34,707 bases of DNA. Origin: Streptomyces rochei (GTDB lineage: Bacteria > Actinomycetota > Actinomycetes > Streptomycetales > Streptomycetaceae). Where the stretch lies: positions 1-34,707 of the forward strand of contig MUMD01000257.1 in NCBI GenBank assembly GCA_002155895.1. The letters are read 5' to 3'. Below, in pieces: positions 6,323 through 13,900 of this stretch. The position numbers and the translations under genes were made by a program. The notes below the pieces were generated by a model. That model did not search any database, was not told the DNA's origin, and saw nothing but the letters and a program-made list of their open reading frames with translations. The stretch's first letter is position 1. Every line of letters begins with the position of its first letter.

Positions 6323-7798
6323 TCACCCCTCCGCGGTGACCCTGATCGTCTCCAGCGCCGGATCGGTCGGGTCCGGCAGGTACATGCCCGCGTCCAGACC
6401 GCTGCGCAGATACCGCAGGACCGGCTCGGCGAGCCGCTCGCCCGGCAGCACAGCCGGGATGCCGGGCGGGTAGGGCGTGATCATCTCCGCGGCGACCCGG
6501 CCGGCCGCCCGGTCGAGCGGCACGTCCTCGGCCGGCCCGAAGAACGCGTCCCTGGGGAGCGCAACCTGGGGCATCCGCAGCCCGGCCGGCGACGGCACCT
6601 CGACGCGCGGCGCGGGGCCGAGGCCCGGGGCGGCGCGTGCCAGGTCCTTGAGCGCGGCCAGCAGTTCCCCGGCCGTCTCCCGGTCGTCGGCGTGGGTGAT
6701 CTGCATGCCGACGCGGCGGTGGTCCGTCAGATGCGCGACCACACCGCGGTGCTCGCGCAGCCAGTCCGCGGCCTGGTAGCCCGACACACCGAGTCCCTCG
6801 ATGTCGATGACGACGGGCAGCGGGTCGAAACCGTGGGCCAGTCCCGGCCCGCAGAAGTCGTCCCGGTCGTTCACGTGCATCCCGTCGATCTCCTCGACGG
6901 CGGCGCGCACCTCGGCCGCCAGCTCCAGCGCGCCGCCCATCAGCTCCCGGCCGCGCAGCGCCATCTGCCGCCGCCAGCCGTCCAGCCCGGCGAAGATCAG
7001 CGAGGAGGGGCTGGTGGTGCCCAGCAGGTCCGCCCGCATGCCGAGCAGTTCCGGCGGCACCAGGTCCCCGCGCAGGTGGAAGACCGAGCCCTGCTCCAGA
7101 CCGCTGCCCATCTTGTGGATGCTGGTCACACAGATGTCGGCGCCCGCGTCCATCGCCCACGAGGGCAGATCCGGGTGGAAGGGCAGGTGCGCGCCCCACG
7201 CCTCGTCCACGATGAGCGGCGCCGACCGCCGGTGGCAGACCTCGGCCACGGCGCGCAGGTCGGCGCTGGCCCCGTACGGGGTCGGGCTGGTGATCAGCGC
7301 GCCCTTGGCGTCGGGGTGGGCGGCGAAGGCCCGCTCGAACGCCTCGGCCGACGGCGGATGGGCCAGGTTCCGCCGCGCGTCCCAGGACGGCTCCACCCAC
7401 ACCGGCTCGATGCCGGAGAGGATCAGCCCCGACACGACGGACTTGTGGGCGTCGCGGCCGATCAGCAGCTTCTCGTGCGGTCCCGCGACCGCCAGCATCG
7501 CCGCCTTCACCGACAGGGAACTCCCGCACGTCGAGAAGAACGTGTGCTCCGCGTGCACCGCGTCGGCCATCAGCTCCTGGGCCCGCTGGAGCACCCGCCC
7601 CCGGGTGAGCCGGTCGTCCAGCCCGCCGGTCGCCAGGACGTCGCCGTGGAAGACGGCGTCGCCCAGCACCTCGCGCACCGCCGGGTCGGCCCCGCGCGCC
7701 TGCTTGTGGCCGGGCGGCGTGAACGACAGCCGGCCCTCGCTGCGGTACTCGGCGAGGGCTTCCAGAACGGGTGCGCGGGTGTGATCGGCGGCGGTCAT
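6323..7798 (-). CDS. PLP-dependent Orn/Lys/Arg decarboxylase (short SpeA-like form)
   Basis: Encodes 491 residues, the length of the short fold-type I basic amino-acid decarboxylases such as Bacillus SpeA rather than the 700-residue enterobacterial acid-induced forms. Visible features are the PLP lysine K229 in SIHKMGSG, the aspartate of VDEAWGAH (D198) that pairs with the pyridine nitrogen, the phosphate-side STCGSS at 89-94 and DAHKS at 116-120. The enzyme would decarboxylate arginine, lysine or ornithine to agmatine, cadaverine or putrescine in the cytoplasm; which one cannot be read off. The C-terminal domain ends with MYLPDPTDP. ATG 7798 is preferred over a TTG at 7831. It lies 49 bases downstream of a small unknown gene and ends at the strong terminator at 6151-6187. 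Confidence 0.9.
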   Translation of the reverse strand: MTAADHTRAPVLEALAEYRSEGRLSFTPPGHKQARGADPAVREVLGDAVFHGDVLATGGLDDRLTRGRVLQRAQELMADAVHAEHTFFSTCGSSLSVKAAMLAVAGPHEKLLIGRDAHKSVVSGLILSGIEPVWVEPSWDARRNLAHPPSAEAFERAFAAHPDAKGALITSPTPYGASADLRAVAEVCHRRSAPLIVDEAWGAHLPFHPDLPSWAMDAGADICVTSIHKMGSGLEQGSVFHLRGDLVPPELLGMRADLLGTTSPSSLIFAGLDGWRRQMALRGRELMGGALELAAEVRAAVEEIDGMHVNDRDDFCGPGLAHGFDPLPVVIDIEGLGVSGYQAADWLREHRGVVAHLTDHRRVGMQITHADDRETAGELLAALKDLARAAPGLGPAPRVEVPSPAGLRMPQVALPRDAFFGPAEDVPLDRAAGRVAAEMITPYPPGIPAVLPGERLAEPVLRYLRSGLDAGMYLPDPTDPALETIRVTAEG

Positions 7799-7847
7799 GC
7801 CCACCCGGTTTCCCGTACCCGGCCCCGCCAATCCGTCCCGCCGGCCC

Positions 7848-8063
7848 TCACCGGTCGTGCCGTCCGGGAGTCAGTACCTCGTCCAGCACCCGCAGGACGG
7901 CCTCGTAGGCCATCGTCCGCACGCCGGCCTCCCGGGCGCCGTCCGGATCGGTCGGCCGCAGTTCCTCGCTCCGGGCCCGCCAGGTCCGTTCCTGTTCCAC
8001 CGCGCAGGCCCTCGCCCGGTGCAGCCGGCGCAGCAGTTCGTCCGAGTCCACAACATCCGTCAT
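7848..8063 (-). CDS. Small conserved-looking hypothetical protein (71 aa)
   Basis: Encodes 71 residues, mostly helical and charged (ELLRRLHRARACAVEQERTW near the N-terminus, MAYEAVLRVLDEVL near the C-terminus). It has no signal peptide, membrane segment or recognised domain. ATG 8063 is preceded directly by GCGGAGGGA, a usable ribosome site. It lies 49 bases upstream of the decarboxylase gene on the same strand and probably shares its transcript. The amino-acid composition looks like a real cytoplasmic protein rather than a GC shadow frame. Function unknown. Confidence 0.65.
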   Translation of the reverse strand: MTDVVDSDELLRRLHRARACAVEQERTWRARSEELRPTDPDGAREAGVRTMAYEAVLRVLDEVLTPGRHDR

Positions 8064-8189
8064 TCCCTCCGCGTACCCCGGCTCGGCGCGCGAATGGCCC
8101 CTGGGCCGTCAGGGGGGAGGGAGGTTTGGGGGTACCGGCACAGGTGAGCCGGAAGTAACGGGCATTCCCACCGACCAGGGAGCTGACGG

Positions 8190-8624
8190 ATGAGTGAGAG
8201 GCACCCCACCGAACCCGTCGTCGCGCCGCCCCGTCCCGGCCGGCGGCCGTGCGCACCCGCCGAGGCACGCCGCACCGTCGAACGCGTCGTCGCCGAGCGC
8301 CGCGGCACCGCAGGCCATCCCTCCTGGGACGCGGACGCCCTGTCGGACGCCCTGCTCGTCGCCTCGGAACTGACCACCAACGCCATCCTGCACGGCGGCG
8401 GCATCACGGACTTCCGCGTCGACGTCGTCGGACCAGGCGTCGAACTCTCCGTGAGCGACCGCAGCCATGACCTTCCGGTGGTCGTGCCGCGGACCGACCC
8501 CCAGGGCCGGCGCAGCGTGGGCGGCCGGGGCTGGCCGATCGTCTGCCGGCTGGCACGCGACGTACGCGTGGCAGACCTTCCGACGGGAGGCAAGTGCATC
8601 ACCGTCGTCGTTCCGCTGTCCTGA
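8190..8624 (+). CDS. RsbW-like ATP-binding protein (anti-sigma/serine kinase, HATPase_c_2)
   Basis: Encodes 144 residues forming a single GHKL ATPase fold: N-box E60 and N64 in ASELTTNAILHGGG, G1 aspartate D90 in VSDRS, and a lid/G2 segment GGRGWPIVCRLARD at 111-124. Proteins of this type either bind and inhibit sigma factors while phosphorylating an anti-anti-sigma STAS protein, or act in variants of that switch. The sigma factor gene begins 180 bases downstream on the same strand, an arrangement that suggests but does not prove they are partners. It is a close paralogue of the protein at 28064-28516 (shared W-P-[IL]-V-x-R-L-A-R-D block and GGKxI end). ATG 8190 has AGGGAG about nine bases upstream. 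Confidence 0.85.
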   Translation: MSERHPTEPVVAPPRPGRRPCAPAEARRTVERVVAERRGTAGHPSWDADALSDALLVASELTTNAILHGGGITDFRVDVVGPGVELSVSDRSHDLPVVVPRTDPQGRRSVGGRGWPIVCRLARDVRVADLPTGGKCITVVVPLS

Positions 8625-8803
8625 GTACTTTTCGAAAAGCGGAGTTTGTTCTCCCGGGGCAGGGGCAGTCGCAAGTTCGTGCTTCGGACCGGAGGCGCAG
8701 CAGCGGGAGCGGTATGGCTGCGCGGGCTCTCCGGGTGAGGTGACCCGGCCGGCGCCGTTCCCGCGGAAAGTCCCCCTGAGACCACCGTTCAGGAGCGATC
8801 CGC

Positions 8804-9733
8804 ATGCTCATCGAAACACCCACCGCCCGTCCCGCCGCACCTGAGACCACCGAGACCGCAACCCCCGCCGACACCGCAGCCCCCGCCGCCGGCCGCCGCC
8901 GGCACGACGACGCCCCCGACACCATGGCCCTCTTCGGCCGCCTGGCCGGCCTGGAGGACGGGCCCGAGCGGGACGCCGTCCGCGACGAACTCGTCACCGC
9001 GTGGCTGCCCATGGCCCACCGCATCGCCGGACGTTTCCGCGACCGCGGCGAGTCCATCGAGGACCTGCGCCAGGTCGCCGCGCTCGGACTGGTGAAGGCC
9101 ATCGACCGCTTCGACCCGGAGCGCGGCGCCTTCGAGAGCTACGCCGTGCCCACCATCACCGGCGAGGTCAAGCGCCACTTCCGGGACCGGATGTGGGCCC
9201 TGCGGGTGCCCCGCCGGGTCCAGGAACTGCGCAACAAGGTGCGGGTGGCGCGACGCGAGCTGACCCAGAGCCCCGGCAGTCCGGAACCCTCGGTGGCCGA
9301 TCTCGCCGCGCACACCGGGCTGACCGAGGAGGAGGTCAGCGCCGGGATGGAGGCGCTGGAGAGCTTCAGCACCCTGTCGCTGGACGCCGAACTGTCGGCG
9401 GGCGACGACGGGTACAGCCTCGCGGACACCCTCGGCGCGGCCGACGCCTCGTTCGACACGGTGATCGACCGGGAGTCCGCCAAGGAGGGCCTGCGCAGGC
9501 TGCCCGAACGCGAGCGGGCCATCCTCTACATGCGCTTCTTCGAGGACATGACGCAGAGCCGGATAGCCGACCGCCTGGGCATCTCGCAGATGCACGTCTC
9601 GCGGCTGATCAGCCGCAGCTGTGCCCGGGTGCGGGACGAGGCGCTGGGGCAGCGGACGGGCCACCGGGCCACCGGCCGGCCGGTGCGCACCTGCGGGACG
9701 ACGGCGACGAGGGAGGAACGAGAGGGATGCTGA
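8804..9733 (+). CDS. SigB/SigF/SigG-family RNA polymerase sigma factor
   Basis: Encodes 309 residues. A Pro/Ala/Thr-rich N-terminus of about 40 residues precedes region 2 (about 62-132, including DLRQVAALGLVKAIDRFDP and FESYAVPTITGEVKRHFRD), region 3 (about 133-190) and region 4 (about 230-281, with LPERERAILYMRFFEDMTQ and helix-turn-helix IADRLGISQMHVSRLISR). The VPTITGEVKRHFRD block is diagnostic for the group 3 general-stress and sporulation type. ATG 8804 follows CAGGAG. Such factors are held by RsbW-like kinases and freed by STAS antagonists, all of which occur in this window. Its 3' end overlaps the next gene by 7 bases. From synteny memory it may correspond to SigM of S. coelicolor; unverified. 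Confidence 0.93.
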   Translation: MLIETPTARPAAPETTETATPADTAAPAAGRRRHDDAPDTMALFGRLAGLEDGPERDAVRDELVTAWLPMAHRIAGRFRDRGESIEDLRQVAALGLVKAIDRFDPERGAFESYAVPTITGEVKRHFRDRMWALRVPRRVQELRNKVRVARRELTQSPGSPEPSVADLAAHTGLTEEEVSAGMEALESFSTLSLDAELSAGDDGYSLADTLGAADASFDTVIDRESAKEGLRRLPERERAILYMRFFEDMTQSRIADRLGISQMHVSRLISRSCARVRDEALGQRTGHRATGRPVRTCGTTATREEREGC

Positions 9734-9960
9734 CGCCCCACCCCGCGGTGCTGCGCGGGCTCCTCGACGCGTACGAGGCGGCGGCCCTGGACGAGCCCGT
9801 CGACCCCATGGGCGGACCCGGTCCCCGCACCCGCGACCTGGCCTACACGCTGTGCGTGTCGACCGGCACGCGCGATGTGCGGCACGCCCTGGAGGCCGCG
9901 CGACGGCAACTGGCGACCGCTCCGGTCGCGGCACCCCAGGCCGCGGTGGCGGCGGACTGA
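9727..9960 (+). CDS. DUF5133 domain small protein
   Basis: Encodes 77 residues beginning MLTPHPAVLRGLLDAYEA and containing RDLAYTLCVSTGTRDV at about 38-53, the signature of DUF5133, a Streptomyces family of unknown function. The ATG overlaps the end of the sigma factor gene by 7 bases (sigma stop TGA at 9731-9733), and its ribosome site GGAGGAACGAGAGGG lies inside the sigma coding sequence, so the two are translationally coupled. The N-terminus with a helical MLxPHPxxLRxLLxxYE pattern and a single conserved Cys is typical. The tight linkage suggests a role in controlling or assisting the sigma factor, but this is inference. A perfect hairpin follows at 9982. Confidence 0.87.
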   Translation: MLTPHPAVLRGLLDAYEAAALDEPVDPMGGPGPRTRDLAYTLCVSTGTRDVRHALEAARRQLATAPVAAPQAAVAAD

Positions 9961-9981
9961 AACACGAGGAACGGCTGGTCC

Positions 9982-10018
9982 CGGCTGCCCGCACACCCCT
10001 CCGGTGTGCGGGCAGCCG
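9982..10018 (+). terminator. Strong hairpin terminator after sigma-DUF5133
   Basis: CGGCTGCCCGCACACC (9982-9997) and its exact reverse complement (10003-10018) make a 16-bp stem with a 5-base loop, 21 bases beyond the DUF5133 stop. No T-tract follows, as is common for streptomycete hairpin terminators. Confidence 0.8.
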
Positions 10019-10251
10019 TCGTGCGCGCGGGCGCATGTGGACGCCGGGGGCCGTCCGAGGGCCGACGAGGCATGCGGGGTCCCGGGCGCGGCGCACGGGG
10101 CGGTGGCAGCCCGCGGCGGGAGGCCGGGGGCAGCAGGGGCGGGCAACGGCGTCCGGTGTACGGCGGCAGGCCGTGCGGGCGGCCCGTGGCCGGGAGGCGG
10201 GTGTGCGGCCCGTCGGCCGGGGCATTCGCTGTCCCGGAGGGGAGGCTCACC

Positions 10252-11085
10252 ATGAACGCACGTGTTCTCGCACAGACCGGCCGAGGCCGGGCCCGCCGGG
10301 CCGCGAACGGCTCGACCGCCGAGGGGGCCGCCAGGGCGGGACTCACCGCCCGCGGCGTGATCTACCTGCTGGTCGGCGTCCTGGCCCTGCAGATCGCCTT
10401 CGGCACCGGCAACCGGGAGGCCGACCGGGGCGGCGCCCTGGCCGAGCTGGCGGACAAGCCGTTCGGCGCCGTACTGCTGTGGGCGCTGGGCGCCGGGCTC
10501 GTCGGTATGGCCCTGTGGCGGCTGTCCGAGGCGCTCTTCGGCGCCACGGGCAAGGACGGCCACACGGCCAAGAAGCGGCTGCCGGCCGCCGCCCGATGCG
10601 TGTTCTACGCGTTCGTCGCCTACTCCGTCCTGGCCTTCGCGGCGGGTTCCGGCGGCGGCGGGTCCAGCGACCGGCAGTCCCGGGACGTCACGGCCAAGGT
10701 GATGGAGATGCCCGCCGGGCAGTGGATCGTCGGCCTGGCCGGCGTCGGCATAGTCGTCGCGGGCGTCGTGATCGCCGTGCAGGCGCTGCGCCGCAGCTAC
10801 CACAAGAAGCTCAAGCTGGGGGAGCTGAGCCCCCGGACCCGGCGGCTGGTCGACGTCACCGGCGTCGGCGGGGGAGCGGCCCGCGGAATCGTCTTCGCCG
10901 TGGCGGGCGGCTTCGCCGTACGCGCCGCCGTCGACTACGAACCGCACCGGGCCAAGGGCCTCGACGACACCCTGCGCTCCTTCGCCGAGACCCCGCTCGG
11001 GCCCTGGCTGCTGGTCCTCGTCGCCGCCGGACTGGTGCTGTTCGGCGTCTTCTCCTTCGCCCTCGCCCGCTGGCGCAGGGTCTGA
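10252..11085 (+). CDS. DUF1206 integral membrane protein
   Basis: Encodes 277 residues with six hydrophobic segments at roughly 33-50, 71-90, 112-131, 156-178, 205-225 and 250-271, arranged as three repeats of a two-helix unit with the recurring start ARGVIYLLVG / RCVFYAFVAY / RGIVFAVAGG. This threefold pattern is the hallmark of DUF1206, an actinobacterial and cyanobacterial membrane family of unknown function. ATG 10252 follows GGAGGGGAGG. The gene starts 234 bases beyond the sigma/DUF5133 terminator, so it has its own promoter; none was recognised in the GC-rich leader. It is followed after 28 bases by the 144-residue unknown gene, probably in one transcript. Confidence 0.88.
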   Translation: MNARVLAQTGRGRARRAANGSTAEGAARAGLTARGVIYLLVGVLALQIAFGTGNREADRGGALAELADKPFGAVLLWALGAGLVGMALWRLSEALFGATGKDGHTAKKRLPAAARCVFYAFVAYSVLAFAAGSGGGGSSDRQSRDVTAKVMEMPAGQWIVGLAGVGIVVAGVVIAVQALRRSYHKKLKLGELSPRTRRLVDVTGVGGGAARGIVFAVAGGFAVRAAVDYEPHRAKGLDDTLRSFAETPLGPWLLVLVAAGLVLFGVFSFALARWRRV

Positions 11086-11113
11086 GCCGCGCGGAGGGGG
11101 GAACACGGGGCGA

Positions 11114-11548
11114 ATGAACGAACACGAGATTCCTCCGCCGGACGGACGGCCCGTGGACGTCTACCTCGATCTCCTGCGCGTGCGCATGGAGAACGACGAC
11201 TACCAGCTCCTGCTCAGCGTGGTCGAACCGGTCCTCCAGGCCATCGACGAGCACCAGATGCCCACCATCGACTTCTCCCTGGACGGGGACAACGCCGAGG
11301 CGCTGCCGCAGGAGATCAGGGACGAGGCCGCGCTGGTCATCGCCACCGCGGTCACCGGCCGCCTGGACAACGAGGTCGTGGAGATCAGCACCGACGAGAC
11401 CGGCCCGGTGCGGGTCGTCACCGACGCGGCCACCGCCTCCGACCCCGAGCGCCTCGGCGAGATCGCCGACTACCTCAAGGAACGCCACAGGCAGAACGAG
11501 GAACTGCGCGGCATCGCCGAGGCCAGCGGTCTGCCCAGCGACTTCTGA
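11114..11548 (+). CDS. Acidic hypothetical protein (144 aa)
   Basis: Encodes 144 soluble, acidic residues with no signal peptide or recognised domain. Features are a mixed start (VDVYLDLLRVRMENDDYQLL), a central region with DFSLDGDNAEALPQEIRDEA and a C-terminal helix rich in Glu and Arg (EIADYLKERHRQNEELRG). ATG 11114 follows GCGGAGGGGGG with a somewhat long spacer. It lies 28 bases after the DUF1206 gene on the same strand and converges with the FUSC gene only 3 bases beyond its stop. The family was not recognised. The helical C-terminus could support dimer formation, but nothing else can be supported. Confidence 0.72.
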   Translation: MNEHEIPPPDGRPVDVYLDLLRVRMENDDYQLLLSVVEPVLQAIDEHQMPTIDFSLDGDNAEALPQEIRDEAALVIATAVTGRLDNEVVEISTDETGPVRVVTDAATASDPERLGEIADYLKERHRQNEELRGIAEASGLPSDF

Positions 11549-11551
11549 CCC

Positions 11552-13825
11552 TCACCGCCTCGGCGTCGCCACGGACACGCCGAGCGGCCGGGCGAGACCG
11601 ACCACCGCCTCGTCCAGACGCTCCAGGTGCCGCAGTACGCGCCCGGTGATGCGCCCGTACCGCGGCACCCCGCCCGCCTCGAACTGCAGCAGCGAGGCGA
11701 TGCTGGGGCCGGTCTCCACCTCGGCGACCGCCTCCTCGTCGGCGACGCGCGCGGCGATCGCCTCGATGTTGCGCACCGTGCGCCGCACCGCCCCGCGCAG
11801 CCGCGGGTCCGCCGCGATCGAGGGGTGCGTCGGCAGCAGCTCGGCCGTCGCGGCCAGCGAGCGCGCGTGGTAGGCGCACGTCTCCAGCAGCGCCACCACG
11901 TACTGGGCCGTGTTGCGCCGGGCCCGCAGCGGCGTGATCGGGTGCGTCAGCGGCTGCGTGGCCGCCCGCAGGTCGCCCAGCGCCTGGTCCAGATCCCGCG
12001 CCTTGTCCAGCAGATCGGCCGCCGGCCCGCCGCTGAGCTGGTCCACGGCGCCCTCGGTGACGTCGGTGAGCCGCTCCAGCACCGTGCCCAGCAGTTCGTT
12101 CGTACGGCGGTCGGTCCGTATCGGCAGCACCAGCGCCGCCGCGACGATCCCGCAGGCCGCGCCGAGCGCCGTCTCCTCGATGCGCAGCAGCAGCACCGAC
12201 AGGCTGTAGGTGTGCAGCAGGGTGTAGAGCAGCCCCAGCATCGCGGTCACGAAGAACGACATCAGCGTGTAAGACAGCGGCGCCGTGTAGAACATCGCGA
12301 AGATCAGCAGCAGCACCAGCCCGAACGCCGTCCAGGTGTGGTTCCCGACCAGGCCGGCCAGCACGATGCCGGCCACCACCCCCAGTACGGTGCCCAGCAG
12401 CCGCCGGTAGCCCTTGACCAGGATCTCCCCGGTGGAGGCGGTGTTGATGAAGACGATCCAGCAGGTCAGGACCGCCCAGTACCAGCGCTGCGAGGACAGG
12501 AACTCCCCGCCGACGATGGCCAGCGACGATCCCACCGCCACCTGCACCGCGGCGCGCGTGGTCGGCCGCCGCAACCCGGTCGGCTCGTCCTTCTCCGCGG
12601 CCTCCTCACCGGCGTCGATGGCGGCGTCCTCGGCGTCCAGCTCCTCCCGGGACCTGGTGGTCGCCGGGGTGTCGTCGGACTCGTCCTGCGGGCCGTCCAG
12701 GGCGATCCTGAGGCCCATCACCGCACGGGCCGCCTCACCGATGCCGCGGAACACGTCCTGGACGGCCGGCGTCGCCTCCGGCAGGTTCTCCTCGTCGCGG
12801 TAGCCCAGCAGCCGGTTGCGCAGATGGGACAGCGCGGTCCCGCGCGCCTCCGCGGGCGGCCGCAGCACCAGCGTGCGCAGCGCCCCGAGATCCCGGCGCA
12901 GGGTCTCCGTGGCCTCGCCGGGCGCCGGCGAACGGCCCACCGACGGCGCCGGCGCGCCCGGCAGATGCAGGGTCAGGGTGTCCGCACGCTCGGCGCTGCG
13001 CGCGGTCAGCAGCAGCAGGCCCAGCCGCTCCGCGGCGATCTCCGCGTCCGCGATGCGCCGCTGCACCAACCGCGCCGTGGACGGGTCCGGGGTGCCGTCC
13101 TCCAGCCGGGACTGGATCATCAGCGCCGTCTCGTGCAGGCGCGAGGTGCCGTCCCGCAGGTGCTCCAGCGTCCGGTCGATCTCGTCCGGCCCGGCGTCCA
13201 GCAGCTCCGCCTGGGCGGCGAGCAACTGGGCCAGCCGCGCACGGAACGCCTGCCGCAGCCGCTGCAGGACACCCGCGGGCGTCGACGGCACCACGGCGAA
13301 GCGCACCACCGCGCTGCACGCGAACGCCACCGCGATGGCGCCCAGCAGCCCCGGCAGCACCGACACGTCGGCGCCGACGAACAGGGAGACGAAGTAGACC
13401 TGGAAGCCGATCAGCCCCAGCGCCGTGCCCCGGTCGCCGAACCGCCGCACGAAGACGGCGCAGAAGATCAGGACGACGAAGAAGACGTCACCCAGGACGA
13501 CCCGCGAGGTGAGCAGCGAGCTGACCGACACCGACGCCAGGGCGACGGGCAGCCCGAGGGCCAGGGTCACCGCCTGCGCGCCCGGCTCCTTCTCCCGGAT
13601 GGCGAAGGTCGCGACCATCGCCGCCATGGCACCCGCCACCAGATGGGTGACGTCCGCGCCGAACACCGCGAGCACGCCCAGCGCCAGCGCGATGGCGCCG
13701 ACCGTCCGCAGCCCCGCCGTCAGCCGCAGCAGACCCGGGTCGGACGCGGCGACCCGGTCCCGCAGCCGTGTCCGCACCGAGCGCCCCGCTGCCTTCACGC
13801 CGCCGCACACTCTCCCGACTCGCAC
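11552..13825 (-). CDS. FUSC-family membrane protein
   Basis: Encodes 757 residues in the FUSC (YccS/AaeB-like) layout: an N-terminal membrane cluster at about 34-185, a long soluble helical region with an acidic stretch near 385-415, a second membrane cluster at about 420-575 (including FLSSQRWYWAVLTCWIVFIN and GEILVKGYRRLLGTVLGV, the FUSC_2 signature), and a C-terminal helical cytoplasmic part. Some family members export aromatic acids as part of efflux pumps, but most actinomycete members are uncharacterised. The GTG at 13825 has GGGAATC upstream; GTG 13810 and 13798 (with GGGAGAG nearby) are alternatives. It is 75 bases downstream of the NADH dehydrogenase gene on the same strand. Confidence 0.85.
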   Translation of the reverse strand: MRVGRVCGGVKAAGRSVRTRLRDRVAASDPGLLRLTAGLRTVGAIALALGVLAVFGADVTHLVAGAMAAMVATFAIREKEPGAQAVTLALGLPVALASVSVSSLLTSRVVLGDVFFVVLIFCAVFVRRFGDRGTALGLIGFQVYFVSLFVGADVSVLPGLLGAIAVAFACSAVVRFAVVPSTPAGVLQRLRQAFRARLAQLLAAQAELLDAGPDEIDRTLEHLRDGTSRLHETALMIQSRLEDGTPDPSTARLVQRRIADAEIAAERLGLLLLTARSAERADTLTLHLPGAPAPSVGRSPAPGEATETLRRDLGALRTLVLRPPAEARGTALSHLRNRLLGYRDEENLPEATPAVQDVFRGIGEAARAVMGLRIALDGPQDESDDTPATTRSREELDAEDAAIDAGEEAAEKDEPTGLRRPTTRAAVQVAVGSSLAIVGGEFLSSQRWYWAVLTCWIVFINTASTGEILVKGYRRLLGTVLGVVAGIVLAGLVGNHTWTAFGLVLLLIFAMFYTAPLSYTLMSFFVTAMLGLLYTLLHTYSLSVLLLRIEETALGAACGIVAAALVLPIRTDRRTNELLGTVLERLTDVTEGAVDQLSGGPAADLLDKARDLDQALGDLRAATQPLTHPITPLRARRNTAQYVVALLETCAYHARSLAATAELLPTHPSIAADPRLRGAVRRTVRNIEAIAARVADEEAVAEVETGPSIASLLQFEAGGVPRYGRITGRVLRHLERLDEAVVGLARPLGVSVATPRR

Positions 13826-13900
13826 GCCCGATTCCCGGCCGGTTCGCGCCGAGATCCACTTCTCAGCATGTCATGCCGCGCGTCCGTCCCCACCAGGGGG

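Noticed and set aside
7815-8078. GGGTAC on the minus strand at 7820-7815 and 8078-8073 as SigB-type promoters for the decarboxylase and the 71-residue gene
   Set aside because: Neither has a GNNT at the right spacing, and the second would start RNA inside the ribosome site of the gene.
8128-8136. GGGTACC before the RsbW-like gene at 8190 as a SigB-type -10 box
   Set aside because: No GNNT lies 14-16 bases upstream; the preceding stretch is almost pure G and A.
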